Origin: Pedinophyceae sp. YPF-701
Lineage: Eukaryota; Chlorophyta; Pedinophyceae
Direction: 5' to 3'
Assembly: GCA_916048055.1 (NCBI GenBank)
Contig: CAJZHL010000019.1
Location: 682,001-746,000 of the forward strand
DNA length: 64,000 nt
Made by a program: the position numbers and the translations under genes
The notes under the pieces: generated by a model
The model's input: the letters and a program-made list of their open reading frames with translations, nothing else
The model's database searches: none
Told to the model about the DNA's origin: nothing
Shown: one piece after another, positions 11,312-22,850 of the stretch
Numbering within the stretch: position 1 is the first letter of the stretch
Layout: each line of letters opens with the position of its first letter

Positions 11312-11809
11312 GTGCAGTCGAGCTTGTTTCGAGGGCGCGCGGCGCGACGCGGCGACGCGACGGCCGCCAGCCCGCATGCTCGTCCCAATTTTGTCACCCC
11401 TCGCGCCGCGGGAAGGGCCTGAGCGCCCCCCGCGGGCCGTAGCCGCTCACCGCCCTCGCCCCCAACACTGGGGCGAGGGCAAGCGCGCTGTGCTCTCGCT
11501 CGCGCTGTAATCCGTACACGTCACCCCACGGTCTCACACCGCCGACATGCGTCACGCTTTGCGCGCGCCCTCGAGCCGCCGGAGGCGGGACGCGGCCCTG
11601 TGCGAGGGTCGCGCGCCAAACTGGGCAACACATATCCCGCGCGAACACGTCCTCCCGGGGGCCCTGCCGCGGGTTTTCTGGCCAAAAACGCGCCCACGTC
11701 ACCGCGAACGTTCGACTTGCGCCGCGCGCACCGCGCGAGGACCTCGTGCCGCCCCGAGTCGGGAGTGTTAACAGCGTGGATGTATCAAGGGCGGTTCCCG
11801 GGCCCCCAG
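11312..11809. other. Convergent intergenic region between PGR5 and SPP
   Basis: It holds the 3' flanks of both genes. I see no repeat, RNA gene or recognisable open frame. Confidence 0.5.
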
Positions 11810-13568
11810 CTAGTCCTCCTTCTTCTCCACGGGCTCCTTCGGCGCCTCTGCCTCCTTTCCGTCTCCCCCCGCGTCCTCCTTCGCGTCCCCCTTCGCGTCC
11901 TGCCCCCCGCCCTCGCTGAAGCTCATAAGCTCCTTCAGCTCCCCCTGCAGCAGCGCGTGCCCGACGGTCGCGCCCAGGACGCCCGGGACGATGTACAGCA
12001 GCGCGGGCTGCGCCGCGCGGAACACCATCATCACCACGATCGTCGCCACCAGCCCCGCGAAATACCCGCCCATCGCCGACCAAAAGTAGCGCGTGCGCCA
12101 CCCGCGGCTGTAGTCGTACCGGCACATCAGCGCGACGTACATGCCCGGGATCACGATGTCGCCCAGGCCCAGCAACGCCATCCGCGCCGGGTCCCCCACC
12201 GCGACCCCTGCAGGCAACCACGCGCACACACACTCGCACCACGCGTTCGACACATGTGCGCGAAGACGCGACTACGCCAACTACTCCGCACGCGCACGGC
12301 CGCGCGCGCTCTCCACGCGAGCGCAACCGGCGCCCCGCAACTCGCGCCCTGGCGACGGAGGCTCCGGCACACGCTGCGTTGCGCAGTGCAGCAGGGGGGT
12401 GTTTCGTCGGAGGCGGGGGGGACTCGCGGGTGGCGCACCTGGGCGCGGGAAGAGGAGCTTGATGGGCACGTCGAGTCCCTTCGCGACGTTGACCATGACG
12501 GGCGTGCAGAAGACCCAGAAGATGTCGTAGAAGAAGAGCCCGACCAGGAGCACGACGCCGACGGTGGGGGTCCCGAGGGAGAGCTCCTCGATGCCCATGA
12601 GGCTGAACGCGATGCCGATGGCGTTGTTCGCGACCCAGTGGCGCTCGCGGAAGTACCACACGCAAAAGAGGAGCATCGGCGCCGCCGTGACGACGGCGAG
12701 CAGGGACTCGCCGAGCTCGGCGGGCTCCGACATCACGAGCGGGATCGCGGGGATCTGCACGGCGAGCTTCCGGCGGTACAGGCCCGGCGCGAAGGGCCGC
12801 AGGAACGGCAGCGCCGCGCCTGCGCGGCGGCGGAGGGTGTTTTGGGGGCGTTGGGGTACGTGGCGGCGAGCTGGGTGCTGGGCGTGGGCGCGGAGGGTGG
12901 TGGCGCGTCTGGACGGCAGGGCGGGGCGGGGGCGGCGGCGGCGGGGCGGCGGCGCGCGTTGCGCTGACCTGTAAGCGCGATGGTGCCTAGGACGACGAAG
13001 TAGACGGACAGGACGAGGTTGATGAGCTCCTTGGGAACGTACTTGAGGCAGATGAAGAGGGACAACAGCACCACGCTGCCCACGAGGGGGAACCGCGCGG
13101 CCTCCTGCGCGGGCGGGGGGGCAAGCCGAGAGACCCTGTGGGCCGCGCGACGTGCATGCGATTCGATATAATTGGCTTCGCCGAGGACGACGCGCACGTA
13201 TGCATGGTCTCCCTTCTCGCCGCCTGTCGCGGCCGGAGACGCCGATTGCGCCGAGTTCTGGGGCGTTTGGTGGGCCCAAGGGTTTGCTCCGCGGGCTCCG
13301 CGGGCACGCGCGTTACCTTGTGCGACATCACGTCTTCCGGTCCCTGCTGTTTGACGGATCGCAGGCAGCCGACGTACACGGTCAGACACGCGACCGTGAT
13401 GATCGAGACGTACTCGGGGATGGGCAGCACCGACGGGGCGAGCGCCGCGGCGCCGAGGACCACGTGCGCGACCGGGGACGGGTACGGCATCACGTCGTCG
13501 TCGTCATGCTCTGCGCGGTGGTCATCGACCTCGGCGGGGGCCGGCGCCGCCGGCTCCGCGATGGACAT
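11810..13568 (-). CDS. SPP: Signal peptide peptidase (intramembrane aspartyl protease)
   Basis: Exons 13568-13317, 13104-12969, 12819-12439 and 12207-11810 join in frame (phases 0, 1, 1) to 388 residues, normal for SPP. Catalytic motifs are visible: YD in LLVGLFFYDIFWVF, GLGD in ALLGLGDIVIPG, and the PAL-type motif in RAAQPALLYIVPG. Several hydrophobic segments flank them, for example VVLLSLFICLKYVPKELINL. The last residues are KKED, which fits a KKXX-type ER retrieval signal like that of animal and plant SPP. SPP cleaves remnant signal peptides and some membrane proteins within the ER membrane. The N-terminus is acidic (DDHRAEHDDDD) ahead of the first membrane span. The region before the YD motif is shorter and less conserved, so exon 2 and 3 boundaries are slightly less sure than the rest. 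Confidence 0.92.
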
Positions 13569-13964
13569 CGACTCTCCAACCCGCCGTCTCAGAGGACCTG
13601 TCTAGCACGCAGATCGCCTCGGGGCCGCAGCTGCTTCCCTCTCTAGGATCCCGAACGACGCCCCCTGCCCGAGAACTACGGTTCAGCGATGCGAGCGCGC
13701 GACCTCGGCCCCTCACGCCGTGGAGGCGTGCAACAAGTACGCCGTCTGACACAGCGGTTCGCACTGACTCAGGCATGCGTCACATGGCCGAGGGGGCGCC
13801 TCGCGGCTCTGTCCGCGTGGCACCCGCACACTCTACGGCCGCAACTCGACCGCCCCGGCCGTTCCGTCGCCGCAGGCACTGATGGGGCGCAGCGTGCGCG
13901 CAGCGTCCGGAGCGCAGCGTCCGGCGCGCACGCCAGCCGTCGCGCCCGCGCGCCGAGACGACCG
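13569..13964. other. Intergenic region between SPP and the first Ser/Arg-rich family gene
   Basis: It contains the upstream region of SPP and the 3' flank of the next minus-strand gene. No feature recognised. Confidence 0.4.
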
Positions 13965-15438
13965 CTACTCGTTGATCGACGTCATCTCGCGGGGCTTGCG
14001 GAACGACATCCCCGGGCTGACAGGCGAGGGCGGGGGGGTCCCCGAGAGTCCCCCCACGACCATCTGCGCGAGCCTGCGCGCGTCCGCCTCCGACACGTCG
14101 CTCCGGACCGTCTCGAGCTTCCGCCCCTCGGCGACCCCGACCTCCACTTGCGCCGCGTCGACGCCGCCACTGGCCTCTCCGAGGCGGTGCGAATCCACCG
14201 ACATGCGCACCGTGGCCGCCTCCGGCTGCGTGCTGCTCTGCTGGCTCGCGCGCCCGCTCGGCTGCCGCCGCGGCTGCCGCTCCCGCGCCGGAGACCCCTC
14301 CATGTCCTCCGGGGGGTGTCCCGGCCAGCGGCGCCGCGACGACCCCGCCCGCGCAGGCCCCGCGCGCCGCACCCCGCCCGCGTCCATGCTCCGCATACTC
14401 CGCAAAGGCTGCCGCGCGCGCGTCCTCCCATCCACCTCCGCGTTTTCCGCCTCCTCGCGCAGCAGGCCCGGCGTGGGGTCCAGGGGAGAGCGCCGCTGCG
14501 GCTGCTTCTCCGCCGCGCCGGCCTCCTCGGGCTCCTCGACCAAGCTGCGGTCGCGGATGGACCGGTGGCGCCGCCCCAGGGTCCCAGCGTGCTCGACAGT
14601 GTGTCGCTGGGAGCGGTGCGCGGCGAGCCCGCCGCCGGACGAGTGCCGCGTCGTCGCGTTGCGCATGATGTCCTTGCCGGAGACGTGCGTGGGGCGCGGG
14701 TCCCTGCACGCGCAGCACGGGCGCGGGCGCGGCGGTTGGTGCTGCGTGGCGGGCGTAGGTGTCGGGGGGCAGTGCGAGGGCAGGGGAACTGGCGCTCACT
14801 TCGTCGGGGAGGGGAGCATGTTGCCGGACTGAGACGTGGAGCGCCGGGCGGAGCGGGCCACCCGCCCGGACGACCGCGGCGCGAGCCGGCGCTCGCCCGC
14901 GGGCAGCTCCTCAACGAAGGAAGGGTGACGTGCGGAGCCGTCGAGCTGCGCGCTGTTCACGCTGTCGGCGTGTTGGAGCTTGGAGCGAGAGCGGGACTTC
15001 CTCGAGTCCGGCCGCGGTGTCTCGAGCTGCGAGTCGCGCTCTACGGCACTAGCGCCGAGGTGCTTGCTCGAGCTGTCAGGGTGCCGCTCGTCGCCGTTGA
15101 GCCGCCGGTTGCTGCGGTTCCCGTCTTGGTCCTGCCTGTAGCGGCCTCTCAGCGAGTTGCGAGAGCGCTGCTTGGCCATGGTTTGAGCCTGCAGCCAGAG
15201 AAGGGGCCTTGACTGGTGCCGGCGGGCGGCACGGATGGGGCGCGCTGAAACCGCTTTCTCGGCCTCAGACGGCGGGGAGCCTCGATGGGAGTCAGGTGCA
15301 GGCACGGACCTCTGGATGACGCCGGCCATGCTGTCTGAATTCCGCGATGTTGGTCTGAACATCAGCCTGCGCTTCCTTCGTCTCGTGGAGGCGGCTGGAC
15401 CGGGACATGCAGATGAGGAAGTTTGTGATGCACGCCAT
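13965..15438 (-). CDS. Ser/Arg-rich disordered family protein, member A
   Basis: Exons 15438-15310, 15188-14800 and 14703-13965 join in frame with phases 0 and 2 to 418 residues. Exon 1 begins MACITNFLICMSRSS, a short hydrophobic patch with Cys residues that could be S-acylated. The rest is low-complexity, rich in Arg, Ser, Asp and Gln, with basophilic phosphosite-like strings (KQRSRNSLRGRYRQ, RQPLRSMRSM, GRRHRSIRDRSL). It ends SFRKPREMTSINE. The [MT][SA][AS]I[NS]E-like tail recurs in members D and F. Exon count, intron phases and the Cys-bearing first exon match members C, E and F, which are arranged head-to-tail on the same strand. Donor 1 (GTCCGT) is a weaker match. No known domain is seen and function is unknown; a membrane-tethered disordered phosphoprotein is one guess. 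Confidence 0.65.
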
Positions 15439-16745
15439 TTCGCGTCCCGCTCCACTTCAGACCACCCCGGGCACCTCGAGCGGCGGACGTGAGCTTCAAC
15501 AGACCTGGGCTGTGACTGCGCCGCACGTCTCGCACAGTAGCACGTTGCGCTAGCACGTTGCGTCCATGACGCGAAATGTTACGAAAGATCTCCGACCCGG
15601 ACAATGCAGGTCGTGGTCGTCCTGCACCGATAGCACTGTCCAGCAACGTGAGAGCGTCGCGCTGCCGTAGCGGGTCACTGCGCCCTCGTCGCACGCAATT
15701 GTCGCTTTCCGCCCTCTATCTCGAGCCCAAGTTGCGCCTGGCCACGCCCCACGCCGCCATTGGAGCCCCAGGTGCCCCCGTGCTCCCTCACGCCCCACAC
15801 CCGACAGCGCCACCCAGCTCAGGCGTCACGCGCGTGCCGGACCGCAGCCAGGATCGGACAGAAACCCCCCTCGCCCGCAGCGCCCCGTCCCGCATTCGCA
15901 GCGACGCGACGCACCTCGCTCAGCCCCGCAGTGCGCGACCGTGCTGGTGGCGACGACGTCGACGCGCACAGGCTGCGGTCTGCCTCCCCTATTAGGATTG
16001 ACGAATCACAGGCGGCGCCCGCTGCTCGCGCAGGTCGGACGCCGGGCACGGAGGAGCTGATGGAGGCGGGAAGTGGACAGACCTCGGCCCTGACACGACC
16101 AGGACGCAGCATGAGGATGAGGTTGGCTTGGGGTCGTGTGGCCCCTACGGATGAAAAATCTCCGCCGTGCGGTTGGAAAAACAGGGAAAGAAGACGTCGA
16201 AGCAGCACGTGGCTGTGGTTGTTCGGGGCGGGAGTGTGCACCCACCCAGAGGAAGCTGCTGGCGCTGGGGTCGGCGCGAGTGCCGGCTCGCGGAAATTGC
16301 GGTGGCTAGCGATGCAGCACCCACGCGTGCCGTTGGCGTCAACAGGGACAGCGTGGTGAGCTGGGCATCGGAGGCGCAGCGCGGGTAGGAGGGTCACCGC
16401 CTGCGCGCCCCACATGGGGCGCGCGAGGCGGCTCCTCCCGGAGCCTGAGTCCTGAGACGTGCACTTGCACGCCTGGAAACAGGAACAGGAACACAACGTG
16501 TCTGAGCGAACATATCTGGCTGCCAGTTTGATTGACTACCTCTGAACTGAGATGAGTCCTGAGGCGTCAAAGGGGGGGGCGGGCGGGGATTCGGGGAGGC
16601 GCAGCGCATCTTGCACCGAAGGCAGGAGGGGAGGGGCGGACAGCAAGAAGGAAAAAGGAAGCAGGGTGGGGGGAGGGACTCATTGCAACGCCATCGCGCG
16701 TTGCTGTTTTCGTTGCGGGTCGCGTCAGTTCTTTGCTTGGCGCCT
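15439..16745. other. Gap in the Ser/Arg-rich array with no supported gene
   Basis: A minus-strand frame from an ATG at 16413 (starts MWGAQAVTLLPALRLRCPAH) down to 15819 is open for about 198 codons, but it lacks the RSLR-type strings and the exon plan of the neighbours. It could be a decayed family copy or simply GC-rich noncoding DNA. Confidence 0.35.
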
Positions 16746-18929
16746 TCAGCCGTCGCGGGCGCCCTCCTCGTCCCGAGAAGGCCGGAAGTTTCGCGAACTG
16801 GACCTCGCAAGGCGGCTCCGCGACCCCGCCGCACGCAAGGATTGTCCGGGGTCCGACACCTTCGACCTGGCATTGCCCCGCTGCACGTCGCTGTCTGCGA
16901 CGAACGGCAGCAGCCGCGAGCTGCTGCGCGAGGACCGGCTCCCCGGGGGCCCGCGTAGCCTCTCGCCGCTGCCGCTGTGCCGCAGGGACCGCTCGCCAGC
17001 GTCGGTGTTCAGGCGGGGGAGCTCCATCAGGACCGAGTCCTGCGTCTGTTCTACCTCGAGCTCGTCGTCCTCGTGGCTGTAGTCGCTGTGCAAGAACTTC
17101 CTGTTGTCGCCGTAAGCGTCGACGTAGCTGTCCCCTGCGTTCGAGTGCCAATCGCCGTGAGCGGGCTCAGGGGCGCCGAACTGCGGGACGCGCGCGCCCT
17201 GGCGCATGCCCCCGCGGCTCCGCGGAGCGTCGTCCTCCAGCACCGCCGAGCCACGAGTCGCAATCTTGCGCGCTCTCTCGGCGCGCCTGAGAGCCCCAGG
17301 GTCGCGCGAGATGCGCAGGTCCTTCACCGAGCGGCTGCAACGCACGGCGGAGGCGCGAGCTGGCGCGGTGAGAGACCGCTGCGAGTACAATGCTGACACG
17401 CGGCGTACGCTTCGCATTCAACCAGCCCGGCGCGAGGGGTCAGGAGCAAAGAGTGCGCACCTTGACCGAACCGAGGCTCGGGCTGAGGTGCGGCCCGACG
17501 ACGCGCCGTCGCGTGCGTCCTCCGCGCGCCCCGCGGCCCTCAGAGACCGCTGCGAGACCCTGCTGGTCGCAGATTCGGGGGTCCTATTGTCCATGGTCGT
17601 CGAGTAGAACCGTGGCCGCGACACCGAGCGCTGAGGCGCACGGACGCGCTGACCGACCTCCTCGCGCGCCGACCGCCGCTCCGCGCCTGTATCGTCTTGC
17701 AGCATCTGGTTGCGCCGTGACCCCGCGATCAGGCCCGCAGCCGGCCTTTGCATGGCGTCACTTTGACTCGCGAGCCGCGCGCGCCGCGACGCACGGTGCG
17801 CCAGCGCGTCTCCGTGCTCAGGGCGGCTCGTGCGCGCGCCCCGCGCCGACGCGACGTCGTACCGCCGCACCGACGTCCTGGCGCGCAGGTGCTCCCGCGG
17901 GACAGCGCGGTGGGCATCGCTCCTGCCGTTGAACTCCGAGGCGCCGCGGGCCCTCCGCGCGCGCACCGGGGGCGGACTCCCGGGGTCGACGTCGTCGTCG
18001 TCCGGTGATGGCTGGGCGTCGAAGCCCGCGGCGTCGACAGTGAGCGCGGGCTGCAGCAGGGAGCGCCGCGACGACCCTCGGGCGCCGCGGTCGTGGGACT
18101 CGTTGCGCGAAGGCCTGCTTCGGCGCAGGGGCCGGTCCTGCGCGTCCGTGGACGCGTCGGAGAACCCGTGGGGCAGGGCGCCCTGCCCAGCCTGTGCGCC
18201 TGCTAGAGGGTTCGGCGCGGGCGGGCCTGGGCGGATGGCGGCGTGGGCGGCCCGTTCGTGGGGTCCGTCTGCGACCTCGACGCGGATGGACTCGACCTTG
18301 CTGCCCTCTGCGTGCTTCTCGGGGCGCCACGCTGGCTCCACGTGCTGAGGTGCTTGCGGGCCGGCGGGGGCGCTGTCGAGCTCCGACGTGCGATCATGGT
18401 CCTGCAAGAAGCGGGAAGGCAGTGGAGAATGACCGAGGGGGTTGCACGGGGCGTCCGAGCGCCCCCCGCCGCGGCAGCGCGAGGGGTGGAGCTGGCCACA
18501 GGGATCTCTACAGCGCGGACCACCTGGGCTCCAAAACAGCCAATCTTGCGGAGCCGTGCTGTACTCCAAACGAGCACGAAATCCGGGCAAGCGGAGGGCG
18601 CGAAAGGACACGCGACGCAGCGCGAGCCCAGATCCCGGATCTGGGGATTTGCAGCGGGGTGAATGTGGCATCGTGCGGCGCGAGGGGGCCTGCGATGGAG
18701 CCGCGCCGGGTGAATCGCTTCTTCAGTGTGGTGGCGAGCGGGCTCAGTCCGATCGCACCTGCATGGGCTCGTCCTGTTGGCTTTTCGCGGCAACGTGCTG
18801 TGTGTGGCGCTGGGCTCCCGAGGGCTTGCGGGTCATTTCTCGCGGCGCCAGACAGCACATCAGCACGCTGAGCGCGGATGGTGGCTTCGTCTGCGCCTCC
18901 TGGGCGTGCGGGACTGCCCGGAGATCCAT
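16746..18929 (-). CDS. Ser/Arg-rich disordered family protein, member C
   Basis: Exons 18929-18759, 18401-17461 and 17334-16746 join in frame (phases 0 and 2) to 566 residues. Exon 1 (57 codons, the same length as in member F) carries ALSVLMCCLAPREM, the Cys/hydrophobic patch seen near the N-terminus of the paralogues. Exon 2 has an acidic run (SPDDDDVDPGS) and repeated basic-Ser motifs (SSRRSLLQPA, VSQRSLRAAG). Exon 3 has GERSLRHSGSGERL and QSLRAAGSRSR. The string SSRRSLL recurs in member F, and RSLR recurs through the family. An acidic segment (SHEDDELEVEQTQD) lies in exon 3. The C-terminus is EEGARDG and lacks the SAINE-like tail. No structured domain is visible and function is unknown. 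Confidence in the splice model comes from independent phase agreement with members A, E and F. Confidence 0.65.
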
Positions 18930-19983
18930 TGGCGGCTCCTGGGCGACGGTGATCGATGCCAACACAAGGGAATTTGGCCCCGGCGCTCACGTTCCGGTGC
19001 AGAAACGCTCGCTCGCCACGCGGATCCCACGCTTCAAGTAAATGTCGTAGGTCCTGGGGGTGAACCGCGCACGCCTCCCCCGGAGCGGCGCAGTTATGTC
19101 CTGGGGAAGCGTGGATGCGCGCCAGGCCCCGGCAGCGACGACGCCGGCAATTTCGACAGTCAACCGGGCAACCGCAGCAGTGTGCGGCACCGTCTTAACC
19201 TGCCGCGAGCGTCCCGTGCGGCTCGCAATGATGTCGCACCACAGGGCACGTGAGGCCCCCTGCGTCAGTGAAACCCCCCCCCCGGCCGCGCCCAACCCGT
19301 GTTCGCGACTGGCGAGCGGGGCAGCAGAATTGAGGCCCGTGAGGTGAGGCCGTGGACCAGTCGCACGCGTGGGGGAGCTCACATGGAGGCACGGCAACGC
19401 GGGCCGCCCTGGGTGTTGGGGCGACACGGTGCGTCCTGTACGGGATGGCGCGGGCGGAGCGCTGCGCTCGGGGCCCAGCGACGCCTGTGTTCCCCCGCTA
19501 AATACGGCGGTCGGTACTCTGGAACGGCTTCGGGACTACCAGTGAATTGAAATCAGGGCGACGCGTCATCGGGGGTGTCCGGACCGACCGCGATGTCTAC
19601 AGATTCCGGGCTGGCACCCGTGGCAGGGTGAAGACGGAAGGAAGAAGGGGATTTGAATGGGGGAGGTGGGGGCTGGGGAAGATATGGTCCGGCAAGACCT
19701 TTGCGGGACACCAGTGGTCTCCCAAAGGCCGTGCCAGACATACCATTCAATTTCGTTTCGTTTTTCTTCGTCATGGCGTTCAAGGGACGTGGTTCGTCAA
19801 CGCAATTCGCAGAGGGAAGGCGATTCCCAACCGTGTGGGATTCCACGTCAAAGTCCCTGAATGAATTCCATCGAAAATTAATTTTATATTGTGCCGAGGA
19901 AGCGGCGCCGGGGCCTGCCGTGCGCGCCACGCGCTGATGAGCGAGGACCGTGGCGCGCACCGGACCGTGTCAGCTCGGTTGCG
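18930..19983. other. Intergenic stretch with an AT-richer island at about 19.74-19.91 kb
   Basis: Most of it is typical GC-rich DNA. Roughly 19740-19910 is clearly AT-richer than its surroundings and contains runs such as GAAAATTAATTTTATATTG. A plus-strand frame from an ATG at about 19773 encodes MAFKGRGSSTQFAEGRRF and continues about 35 residues. I do not recognise it. Confidence 0.4.
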
Positions 19984-20844
19984 TCATACCCCCGACGACG
20001 CGCGGGACAGCTGCTCTTCGTTGATTGCTGACATGGCTGGTATACCTCCTGGCACGACATGGACGCGCTTCACCAGGCGGTCGAGGCTCAGGTGAGAGCC
20101 CGTCTCGTCCTCGTCGCACTGCCTGGACTCGCCCCGCCTGGATGCGCGCCGCGACGAGTTGTGCAGGGTGCTGGCGGCGTCCTCCATGTCGGCGCCGTCG
20201 CCCAGGAACTTGGTGCTGGCGCGGCGGCGGGCCTCGTCGTCGGCGGGCTCGCTCGCCTCGTCGCGTTCCGCGATCATGCCGAGGATCGTCGACGGCACCG
20301 TCGCGGAGCGGAAGACCGTCGGGCGCGCGACGCTGCCGCTGCTTGCGCTCGCCTCGCGAGACAGCCGCGACCGCGCGGACCCAGGCGTGGCCGCGGCGAG
20401 CGGCTGCGATGTCCTCCGGGATTGCTCCTGGTCGTCGACGAGGCTGGGCGTGGACGGGGCTCGCGAGTGTCCGCGCCGGGCTGCCGTGGATCCACTTCGG
20501 TCAGACTCGCGCAGCACGGGCGAGCTCGAGCGCTCAGAGTCCCGCGTAGACCGCAGGAGGCGCGACCGCTCCTTCGCGGGGATCGCGGGGCGCTGCCGCG
20601 GGGCGCTGCGGCTGCTGGCGACGTCGGCGTCGGCCCCCTCGTCGCGGCGGGAGCGCTGGCGCCACGCGCGGCTAGACCGAGGCCGCGACGACGACCGCAC
20701 CGGAGCCCCCCGCGCGGGCGAGTCGTCGAGCCCGTGGCCAGCCGCGGCGTCGACATCGTACGCGGAGCTACGCCTGCGACTCATGGGACGAGCGAGTGAG
20801 CCTGAGACGCCCTGCTGAGCAGCACGCAGAGCATGACGTGGCAT
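19984..20844 (-). CDS. Ser/Arg-rich disordered family protein, member D (5' end uncertain)
   Basis: An uninterrupted frame of 286 codons runs from an ATG at 20844 to a stop at 19984. Composition matches the neighbouring family: Ser, Arg, Ala, Asp and Glu, with basic-Ser strings (SRSAPRQRPAIPAKERSR, RRASRRGESRQ). The tail GIPAMSAINEEQLSRASSGV resembles the C-termini of members A (MTSINE) and F (NPMSAISEGIELSPS). Unlike A, C, E and F, no Cys-bearing first exon with a phase-0 donor could be found in the 250 bp before member E begins. A CAG acceptor near 20812 may mark the start of a second exon. Either exon 1 is cryptic, or this copy lost it during duplication. Function unknown. Confidence 0.5.
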   Translation of the reverse strand: MPRHALRAAQQGVSGSLARPMSRRRSSAYDVDAAAGHGLDDSPARGAPVRSSSRPRSSRAWRQRSRRDEGADADVASSRSAPRQRPAIPAKERSRLLRSTRDSERSSSPVLRESDRSGSTAARRGHSRAPSTPSLVDDQEQSRRTSQPLAAATPGSARSRLSREASASSGSVARPTVFRSATVPSTILGMIAERDEASEPADDEARRRASTKFLGDGADMEDAASTLHNSSRRASRRGESRQCDEDETGSHLSLDRLVKRVHVVPGGIPAMSAINEEQLSRASSGV

Positions 20845-21093
20845 CGCGCGTGGCTGTCAGCATCGAGGCCGGGGCGCGGCGCGCGTGTCGCACCTCGACA
20901 TCCTGCTGGACGTCCGCCGCTCCAGGTGGCTGCGGTCGTTGCGCCTCGACCGCCCGGACCGCAGCCGGTGGCTCGTCGCTTCGTCGTATGTTTCGCGACC
21001 GCCCCTGAGGTTGTGCGAGACAGGGCTGGCGGTTCAGAGGCACCGCACGGCATCAAGAAGACGCTTGTGTGCGCACTACTCTCTTTTTCGGTC

Positions 21094-22262
21094 TCACCTG
21101 TAGTTCTCCGACCGGATCTTGCGCAGAGACCGCGCGGCCAGGCTGACCGCGGGCCGCTCCGCCTCCTCGTCGTCCGTGAACCTCTCGTACTCGATCTCCG
21201 ACGTCCTCCGCGCGATTTCATCCTCGACAGCAGTGGCGGTCAGATGGCGGAACGAGGTCGCGCCGAGGCGGTGCCGGGACGACCGCCGCTCGCGTATCTC
21301 GCGGGCGGAGGGCGCCTCTATCGTCGCGAAGCCCCTGCGGCTCCTGCACGCACCAACCACAACACAGAGGTTGCGTTGGTTGGCCGCGACGATGCGCCGG
21401 CCGACCACGCTGACGAGTTCGGCACCATGGCGTGCTCGTGGGGCGTGCTTCGCTGCGTAGCATGCGTGATGGCAGTGCGAGTGCTCTGGGAGCCGATGGC
21501 ACGCATGGCGCCGCACCTGGCTGATGCGCTCCGTCTGAAGCGACTCTCGGGAGACGGCTCGCGGCGCCTGTGCTCCGTGCGCGCTCCGCTGCCCGCCCAG
21601 GCGTCCAGCGTGCGGCCGAACCTGCCGGGCGGCTCCCGGCCGAACCGCTGCAGGAGCTCCCCCACCGCCGAACGCGGTTGCCGCGACCGGGGTCGCGACG
21701 AGCCGCGGTTCGCGTCTAGCGCGCGGCTGCTCGAGCGCATGGAGGCCGACGCGGTCAGCTCCGGTCTGCCGTTGCGGCTCCGCGCTGACGGTAGTTGGTC
21801 GAACACCCGGTGATGCGAGTGGCCCTGGTTGTGCCGCCGGGAGTCCGCGCGAGACATCGGCGTCGCGCCGAGGGTCCTGGAGCGGTAGAGGGCGCGCGGG
21901 GGGGCACCCTGCGTGCGGCGGGTGGAGCGTATCTATGTGGGCAAGTACGCGCGACGTCGCTCTAGGTGCGTATAGGTATGGCCCCGCACGCCGCATGTGT
22001 GGTGCGCGGCCGCTCTCCGAAGCGCGTGGGTGGAAGCGCGGATGAAGAATCCTCGTGTCGGACGCACCTTCTGTGACGGCATCTTCGACAGAGCGCGGTG
22101 GCGGTCGTAACGCGTCGACGAGGAAGTCCCGCCGGACTCCGTCAGCTGCGGCATGAAGCACCTGAGCAACTTCGTGAATATGCCGCCTTCTTTCGGCTTC
22201 GGCGCCCAAGGGTCATGACCCCGCGGAGCGCGCCCGCGGCTGCTCGCTCCGGCGCCTGCCAT
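21094..22262 (-). CDS. Ser/Arg-rich disordered family protein, member E
   Basis: Exons 22262-22068, 21908-21517 and 21343-21094 join in frame with phases 0 and 2 to 278 residues. Exon 1 begins MAGAGASSRGRAPRGHDPWA and carries GGIFTKLLRCFMPQLTES, the clearest form of the family's hydrophobic-Cys patch. Exon 2 is Arg/Ser-rich (ASASMRSSSRALDANRGSS). Exon 3 has a mixed-charge segment that could be helical (EDEIARRTSEIEYERFTDDE) and ends SLAARSLRKIRSENYR, another RSLR string. Donors are GTGCGT and GTGCGG. It sits head-to-tail with member D, whose ATG lies 250 bp beyond its stop. The Penelope-like element lies about 0.6 kb upstream. No known domain; function unknown. Confidence 0.68.
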
Positions 22263-22850
22263 CCTCCCTGCTAGGGTGCGCGCCGCCGGTCAATCGGTCA
22301 ATTTGACCAAATTACCCAGCGGAACGCGTCCTCCGCGGGATGATTGCGTCGTGGCGCGACCGGAACCCTTTTTTCGCCTGGTGGCACTCTCAGGTTAGGC
22401 AAGCTCTGTTCGCGTGCGCGACGAACGGCGCCATCGCCCCGCTCGCGCTTCCCGGGACCTACAGCATGCGTGTCGGCCAATGAGGCCGCAGGGCGCTGTT
22501 CCGGTCCCGGGGACTGGTCGGTCTCGGGCAGGTCTCGGGCAGACAGACGCAGGTCTGACGTCGCGGCAGCATGGGCGGGAAAGTCACCTCCGCGGCCAGA
22601 ACGTTCGTCGCGTAGCAAGCATTCCGCGCTCGGACGTTCCGAGCTCGCTGCTGCCGGGTACGACACGCGACCTGCGCCTGAACGAGAGCACCGCATGCCT
22701 CCTCAGAAAGGGAGGCTGACGTTCAAGGTGGCCCAGCGGCGGGCGTGCGATGCCCCCAACCTCCCCCCCGCTCGCGGAGGTGCGTGTCGACCTTGCCGCT
22801 GGTGCGGCTGCGACGGGCGCACGCGCGCCCCGCACATCCACCTCGACACA
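22263..22850. other. Sequence between member E and the retroelement
   Basis: No gene or repeat recognised. It should contain the upstream region of member E, cut off from its original context by the element's insertion. Confidence 0.4.

Noticed and set aside
15819-16413. Cys-rich minus-strand gene
   Set aside because: The open frame lacks conserved motifs, its upstream Cys-rich part has no ATG, and it does not follow the family's exon phases.
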